A stretch of DNA of 64,000 nucleotides. Origin: Euryodendron excelsum (lineage: Eukaryota > Streptophyta > Magnoliopsida > Ericales > Pentaphylacaceae). The notes beneath the pieces were generated by a model. That model saw nothing but the letters and a program-made list of their open reading frames with translations, did no database searches and was not told where the DNA came from. The stretch covers positions 24,889,001-24,953,000 of the forward strand of contig CM065388.1 of the NCBI GenBank assembly GCA_033060915.1. Reading direction: 5' to 3'. Positions 58,050 through 64,000 of this stretch are shown here, one piece after another; within the stretch, counting starts at the first letter, position 1, and every line of letters begins with the position of its first letter. A program made the position numbers and the translations under genes.

Positions 58050-59445
58050 TGTAAGCACCTCATTTTTTACCGCTCGGTAGTCTACACTCTGTCCAGATTT
58101 GTACTCAAGTCAATAGGGATGTATTCCAATCGAAACCAACTCTCTAAGTCCAAATCCCATCTGTCCATTGCTTCATGGGCCCACTAGGCCCAAATAGAGG
58201 CAAAATTACCAAAATGCCCTTAGGGGCATTGTCCTGTCCAATTCTAACTCCAATCCCTCTCTCGAGACAGTTGATTCCTCGCGACGGTAAATCTATTCCA
58301 AATTAGGCACGTCTTTCCGAAGATGATAAGTCCCTTTAGCAGCTTCCCGAGATCAGGCAGTCTCGGGAATGATCGCTAATCGTCAGAGTAGCAGAAATAT
58401 TCACAAATATCGCAACCGTCAGAGTGGCGGAAATACTCGCGACACAGGTCGACGTAGGGAATTGCCAATAAACCCCTGTATCACGCGACCGCCATCAAAG
58501 TGACGAAAACACTCAAAACTTAGGTTAACACCAATGCCTGCTAGCCCACTTCGGTGAAAAATGACCAAACTGCCCCTTGGGCCTTTTCCGAGACTTTCCG
58601 GTCAAGATGACCATTTTGCCCCTAGGCATCCGAACGCCCCGAGAACTACACCGGCTCTGGGTATCCAATCGGTAACCTCTTGAGAATATTTCTTATAGTA
58701 TTTGCAACCTTCCTTTACCTTTTCAGATCATTTCGAGTCAGTTCCGGCAAACTCGATGTAAAATGACTGTTTTGCCCCTGGTGGGCCAACCGCATTTTTC
58801 TAGCCACACCGGCTCTGTGTATCAAACCGGTAGCCCCCTGAGATTGCTTCTTATAGTGTTCTCAACTTTCCTCTATCTTTTCGGATCATTCTGAGTCAGT
58901 CCCGGCAAACCCGGTATAAAATGACCGTTTTGCCCTGGGAGGGCTGGTTAGCTTTTTCGACCACACCGGCTCTGGGTATCAAACTGGCAACCTTTGGGAA
59001 CATTTTGAATAATGTTTCCAAATCTCAAGTCTTCTTTCAGAACAGTCCGAGTTTGTCTCGGTAGCTTCCCGATCCGAGTGACCGTTTTGTCCTTAAAGGC
59101 CCGATCAACCCTTCCGACATATACTATCCTCATTTCTCAAGTCAAAAACCTCCGGGACACTATCTTAAGTGTTCCTGCCCTTTTCTAGCTCTCCGGGTCA
59201 TTCTTGGCCTCTTCAAATGGTTCCCAGACTTTCCGAAGTCACTCCTAGTGAAGTCAGGCTAAAAATTACATGGTAGTCACTAGTACAGGCACCCAAATCT
59301 AGTCAAAGATACATTGCTTGCTGACTTACAAAATTTCCTAACTGGCTGGCGCCACTAGTAGAATTGGCCTGGCGCCACTCCTAGTGGTGCCAAGAGGAAA
59401 ATGGGCCTAGCGCCACTGCAACAAGCGCTAGGTCTATCCCATCTC

Positions 59446-59453
59446 TATAAATA
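59446..59453 (+). promoter_or_regulatory. E2 3' LTR TATA box
   Basis: TATAAATA intact, only 1.40 kb from the LTR start because of the U3 deletion. Confidence 0.65.
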
Positions 59454-60059
59454 CAGAGCCTCTTCCAGCGTGAAAGGGGTCCGCAAGCTCAGTCTAAAAA
59501 CCCTAAAATTCGATATACAAAGCTTGAACACTTCAAAAACCCTAGCTTCTCTAGGTTTTCCAAACCCTAGCCACCATACACTATACCCTAGCCTTCTATA
59601 CACTCATACACACCCCCATACACTTATATACTAGCCTCCAACCCTTTGAAGACTTGAAGAGCTGCAATATGAAGTTTGAAGATTGAAGACAACTCTTGAA
59701 GATTGAAGACGAAGATCAAGATAAAGACCGAAGACAAGCAAAGCGTGCAAAATAAGCAAGACACAAGGTAGGCTTTCGTTTTACGTTTTTGCACTTCCCC
59801 CCTCTTTCTTCTCTCTCCTATCCCACTTGGGTTTTTTCTATTTTAATCCCCTATCTCTTTCCCCCCCTTTCTTTGCATGCTTGAAATAAGGGGACTCTCG
59901 GTCCATGTGTAAGATTAGACTATTGGAAGGTCACCGTGTCGGGGGCTTTCCTTTAGGCTAAACGGAGAACACGTGGGTTCGGCCCCCTTGATTATGTAGT
60001 GAAGCCTTAACCTTGTATGTTCACGACCCCAAATTTGCACTGTGCATATCATGACCTTG

Positions 60060-61820
60060 CATCTTCCAAAAATCGTTTTCAAACTTGTTTTTAAAGCTTG
60101 CATTAAACTTGTTTTCAAAATTGCATCAAAATCCTCTTTTTCAAAACTTGTTTTCAAAATCACAATCCTAGGGTGATTCTAGCTTTTCCATGGCTAGGAT
60201 TGCTTTAGAAAAGTGTTACATTTAAAGTGACCAACATGGTCCATATTTTCAACCTTTGTTGTTTTCAAAACCACTTTCTTAAAGTGGTTCTAACCTTCTT
60301 ATGGTTAGAATCGCTTTAGGAAAGTGAGACGTTTTTTATACTTTCCAAAAACTCTCTTTTCAAAAATCTCTTCTTAAAAATCTCTTCTTCAACATACTTT
60401 CCTAAAACTCTCCTTTCCAAAGTTGTTTTCAAAAACTCCCTCCAAAAATCTATTTTTCAAAACTCCCTTTTTCAACTCCTTTCCAAAATACTCTCCTCAA
60501 AACACACTTTCTAAAAACGTTCCCTAGGTCCCATTCCTAGAAAAACTCTTTCCAAAAATCTTTTTAAAAACTCTCTTTTCAAAACTCATCTTCTAAAAAC
60601 TCCTCTCTAGGTTTTCTTTACATAAATCCTCGTTTTTAAAAAACGCACTTTCTAAAAAACTCTTGCCCCTAGATCCCACCCTTAGGAAACCCTAATTTTT
60701 CAGATTTTGCCCCAAACCTAGGTTTCCAAAATCTCTTGTTTTCTACATCAAAACTACACATACTTCAAAAACCTATTTTCTACGTCAAAACTATAGCCTT
60801 CCAAATCTAGGGTTTCCAAAACTTCCTCTTCCAAATCAAATCTTCCCTTTAGGAAACCAAATCCAATCTCCAACATTTAGGAAACTAGATCCAATCCTCA
60901 ATTTTTGGAAACAAAATCAAAACACTTCTTCTTAGGAACAAAATCCAAATCTTTCCTAATTCAACCATTTCCTAACTCTATCCCTTTCCAAATTTGAACT
61001 TTCCAAATCTAAGTTTTCAAATCTTTCCTAAACTCAAACCTTTCCTAATCTCAAGATTTTCTAAAACTCTAAAACTTTCCAAATTTCAAATCTTTCCAAA
61101 TTCAAAGTTTTTCTAAATTCAGAACTTTCTTAAGTTAAATCTTTCTAAATTTCCAAACTTTTTAAATTCTAAACTTTCCTAAACTTCAAATCTTTCCAAA
61201 TCTAAAGTTCTCTAAACTCAAAACTTTCTTACTTTCAAAACATTCAAAATTCAAAACTTCCCTATTTCAAAACATTTCAAATTCTAAACTTTCAAAACTT
61301 CCTACTTTCAAAACCTTTCCTAAAACGAAACTGTCCAAAAATGAAATTTTCTTTTGTTAAAACTTGCCTAAATCCAAATTTTCCTGAAGTGAAACCTTTC
61401 CTTTTTCAAAACTTTCCTGATTCCAAAACTTTCCTAAAATGGAACTTTTCCAAAAAATAAAACTTTCCAAAAATGACACTTTCCTATTCTGACACTTTCC
61501 TAAATCGGACATTTCCTAATTCAAACCTTTTCTAAATCTAATCTTTTCTAAAACTCTTTCAAGTCAAGTTGAATCTTTCTTAAATCCTTTCGAGTCAAAT
61601 CTTTCCTAAGTCTCCTCTCTTTCCTAAGTCTAGGTTTCCTAAACCTCCATCTTTCTAGAACAAGTCTAAATCTTTCTTCCAAGTTCTATCTTTTCAAATC
61701 AAAATCTAATCTTTTCAATTCCAAAATTCTAAATTTCAATTTCTAATTTTCTACTCTAAGTTCAAATCAAATCCTCTTTCCAATCAAAATCTCTTTCTTC
61801 CAATCCAACCTTCTATCTTC
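60060..61820 (+). repeat. G-poor low-complexity R/U5 segment of E2 3' LTR
   Basis: Counterpart of 27630-29410. Confidence 0.8.
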
Positions 61821-62674
61821 TAACGAACTCTTGTCCGAACTATGACTGACCTGATTCCTCCAAAAGGATACATAGGCAACCCTCATGGGTGCGGTCATAA
61901 CTTTTTTTAAATTTCAAATTTCACCATATTTTTCAAGTCTCTATCTTCATATTTTCCAAATCTCAAATTCTGCAAAACCTTTCCAAATCTCCAATCTATT
62001 TTCAAACTTCCAATTCCAAATTTCTATTTCCAAATTTCTATTTTCAATTCCCAAAATCTTTTTTCCAAATTCAAACTTCTATCTCTTCCTTTTCAAATCA
62101 AATCAAATCTCTTTCCAAATCTATTTTTCACTTGCATATCATGCATCATGTTTTTTTTTTCTAAACATTATTTTTCTAAAGTGGATAGGATTGAACATAT
62201 GTTAGTTAAAGACTCTCATAGGTAAATCTAGGGTAGATTGACATGTAGGTACCGAAAGGGCAGGGTAGGGTGATGGCTTAGTGCGTCTTCCCTACACGTA
62301 ACCAACCTTCGAACCTAGAATCACTGTTTTCAAAGACCAAGAGGAGTTATTTTTCAAAAAGGGCTAAATATTTTCTAAAGGTTGCCAAACAACCTATTTT
62401 CTTAAAAACCCTCTCTTGAGATGGTATTTTCAAAATTATTTTCCAAAACCCTAAGTGTGGTCTTCGGATTGTGCTTAGTTTTTAGGTGACCTAACTCACC
62501 TTAATCAAGTTAGGTGGTGACTCCAAATCTTTTCTAATAGCCCTTTATCAAATCTATTTTCAATTCAAACATAGTTGCACTCATTCTTTTAGGAGGGTGA
62601 GTTTTAACGAGAGAGTACAGTGTTTTTCTCGCTTATGTGTGTATTCCTCGAGTACGAAAAATTTGGGCGCGACA

Positions 62675-63482
62675 AGAATGTCCTAGGAGGTTACCAGTTT
62701 GATTTCTAGAGCCGGCGTGGCCGAAAAAGATAATCGGCCCACTAGGGGCAAAATAGTCATTTTGCAGCAGGTTGCCGGAATGACTCAGAATGATCCGAAA
62801 AGATAATGAAAGGTCAGGAATACAATAAAAAGCATTCTCGGGAGGTTACCGATTTGATGCCCAGAGCTAGTGTGGTTCCCGAGACGCTCGGATGCCTAGG
62901 GGCAAAATAGTCTTCTTGACCGAAATGTCTCAAAATTGGCTCGAAACTAACTGGAAGGCACCTAATCATGCGGATTGTCTTTAGGACAATCTTGAAAAGG
63001 TGGACTTACCACTCTGAGGACTTAGGTACTTTCTTGATAAACATGTCGAAAATGGCCCCAGGGATAGTTTGGTCATTTTTCACCAAAGTGGGCTAGTAGG
63101 CACTGGTGTTGACCTAGGTTTTGAGTGTTTCCGTCACTTTAACGGCAATCCCATGACATAGGGGTTTGTTGGCAATTCCCTATATCGACCTGTTTACGAG
63201 TGTTTTCACCATTTTGACGGTTGCGATATTTACGAGTATTTTCGTTGCTCTAACGGGTCGCAATCATTCCAGAGACTGTCTGATCTCGGGAAGTTGCTAG
63301 GTGGACTTAGTGCTTGAGGAATCAACTTTCTCAGAAGCCGTGCCAAAACGGACATTTCTTCCTTGGTGGGCAAGCAGGAGCCAATGGTGGACCGTTTTAC
63401 CATCTCGGGGACTTGGGGTCTCGTCCCAATCGACGAGTTTTAAGGGACTTACCGTTCTAAAGACCTCTCTTAGAAACGTGTC
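62675..63482 (-). mobile_element. E0 LTR, 5' part, minus strand (resumes after E2)
   Basis: The first five bases are the right AGAAT copy. Continues the minus-strand LTR of 24228-25239: two 155-bp-type units (62690-62960), R2-type hairpins (63200-63260) and the CTAAGTCCACC block. It ends without the LTR start: at about 63482 it joins element-internal sequence directly, so the first part of the LTR is deleted. Confidence 0.82.
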
Positions 63483-64000
63483 GTTTTGGAGGGAAAAAGG
63501 GTAAAACTGCTCGGAAGTTGAAACTGGTGCCACTACTTTGTTGAAATTAGCTTGACACCACTGCTACTGGCGTCAGGCTTGGGATAAAAACCAGCAAACT
63601 TGCTAGGTCAACTTTGCCGGGAGAGTTGAGAGATTTTCAAAAATTCAAGAGCTTTTGCGAGGAAATCGACTTGAACATTGCCAGTGCGCTTTATAGGGAC
63701 CACGAGAGATTGCCGAAAGTAGACTTCGTCGCCTGAAAAATTGCCAGAAGAGAAGATTTCGCCAAAGAACTCCAAGAGGTGAGTTTTTGATTTTATGTTA
63801 ATTTTGACATGTAGAATTTCGTTTGTGCCATGTGAACAGTAGAAATTAATATTTTGATATGTTTTGAACACTCTGGTGAAGTTACTTTTGCATTTTGGTG
63901 TATGTTTGATTGAATTTGAGTGATTTTACGTGATTATGGGAAGGGGGTTTTCTGCAAGAATTGGGGGTTTATTCCTACAGCTTTTAGTATTGAGTTTTTT
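63483..64000 (-). mobile_element. E0 internal 3' region: antisense-gene 5' exon and intron (plus-strand sense)
   Basis: Reverse complement of E3 about 49800-50310. In plus-strand reading: a decayed E2F-like site (TTTTGGAGGGAAAAAGGG), decayed GGCGCC words (63520-63580), the non-coding exon, donor AGAG|GTGAGT with the intron starting at 63779, then the intron to the window edge. PPT and LTR start are gone. The antisense gene body would lie to the right of the window. Confidence 0.75.

Larger units (their letters stand above)
25240..62674 (+). mobile_element. E2: complete gag-only Tat/Ogre-like element with E3 nested inside
   Basis: 5' LTR, PBS, leader, gag, spacer, antisense PMD gene (split by E3), PPT, 3' LTR, AGAAT on both sides. 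Without E3 it is about 18.4 kb. No protease, reverse transcriptase, RNase H or integrase sequence was found. The two LTRs differ at roughly 5% of bases in the stretch after the TATA box that I compared by eye (about 11 in 210), so insertion is not recent. Confidence 0.94.
58050..62674 (+). mobile_element. E2 3' LTR (4,625 bp) with U3 deletion
   Basis: TGTAAGCACC to GCGCGACA. Compared with the 5' LTR, about 395 bp is missing at about 58330, removing most of the 80-bp array; the join is at the shared AAGTCCCTTTAGCAGCTTCC. R3 units about 58590-59110, GGCGCC words about 59346-59432, TATA 59446-59453, G-poor field about 60060-61820. Confidence 0.95.

Overview
The window looks like plant nuclear DNA, from a large repeat-rich seed-plant genome. 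Nearly every base belongs to nested copies of one family of giant Ty3/gypsy LTR retrotransposons. The lineage is most likely Tat/Ogre. The evidence is LTRs of about 4.6-5.2 kb running TGTAAGCACC to GCGCGACA, 5-bp target-site duplications (TSDs), a primer-binding site (PBS) of the TGGCGACTCC type, a gag with a C-x2-H-x5-H-x4-C zinc knuckle followed by LKHKI.DLID, and a polypurine tract (PPT) before the 3' LTR. I see no single-copy host gene, no rRNA or tRNA gene and no CRISPR array.

Nesting: E0, on the minus strand, is the oldest layer; pieces survive at 24228-25239 and 62675-64000. E1, plus strand, 1683-24227, has its 5' end outside the window. It is interrupted by a minus-strand LTR (1-1682), a solo LTR at 7703-12845 and a solo LTR at 15765-20808 (TSD CCTTC) inside its own 3' LTR. 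E2, plus strand, 25240-62674, TSD AGAAT, is complete and sits in E0's LTR. E3, plus strand, 36623-55689, TSD CCACC, is complete and sits inside E2.

All three readable copies share one plan: LTR, PBS, leader of about 1.5 kb, gag, a conserved non-coding spacer of about 2 kb, an antisense gene with a plant-mobile-domain-like (PMD) protein, PPT, LTR. None has protease, reverse transcriptase, RNase H or integrase, so this is a gag-only, non-autonomous family presumably mobilised in trans. The antisense gene looks spliced: a 5' non-coding exon, an intron of about 0.9 kb, a main PMD exon, an intron of 78-89 bp, and a last exon coding an acidic tail. Its upstream region carries GGCGCC palindromes like those beside the LTR TATA box, plus an E2F-like TTTCCCGCC.

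Each LTR is itself a mosaic. A U3 of 1.4-2.1 kb holds three tandem-repeat families (about 80-90 bp, about 29 bp with covarying hairpin arms, and about 155 bp). GGCGCC palindromes and TATAAATA follow. The R/U5 part of about 3.2 kb has telo-box-like AAACCCTA motifs, about 1.8 kb of G-poor TTTCC/AAAACTTTCC sequence, and a conserved 3' block. All gag and PMD copies here are broken, mostly by C-to-T or G-to-A changes, so the locus looks methylated and decaying.
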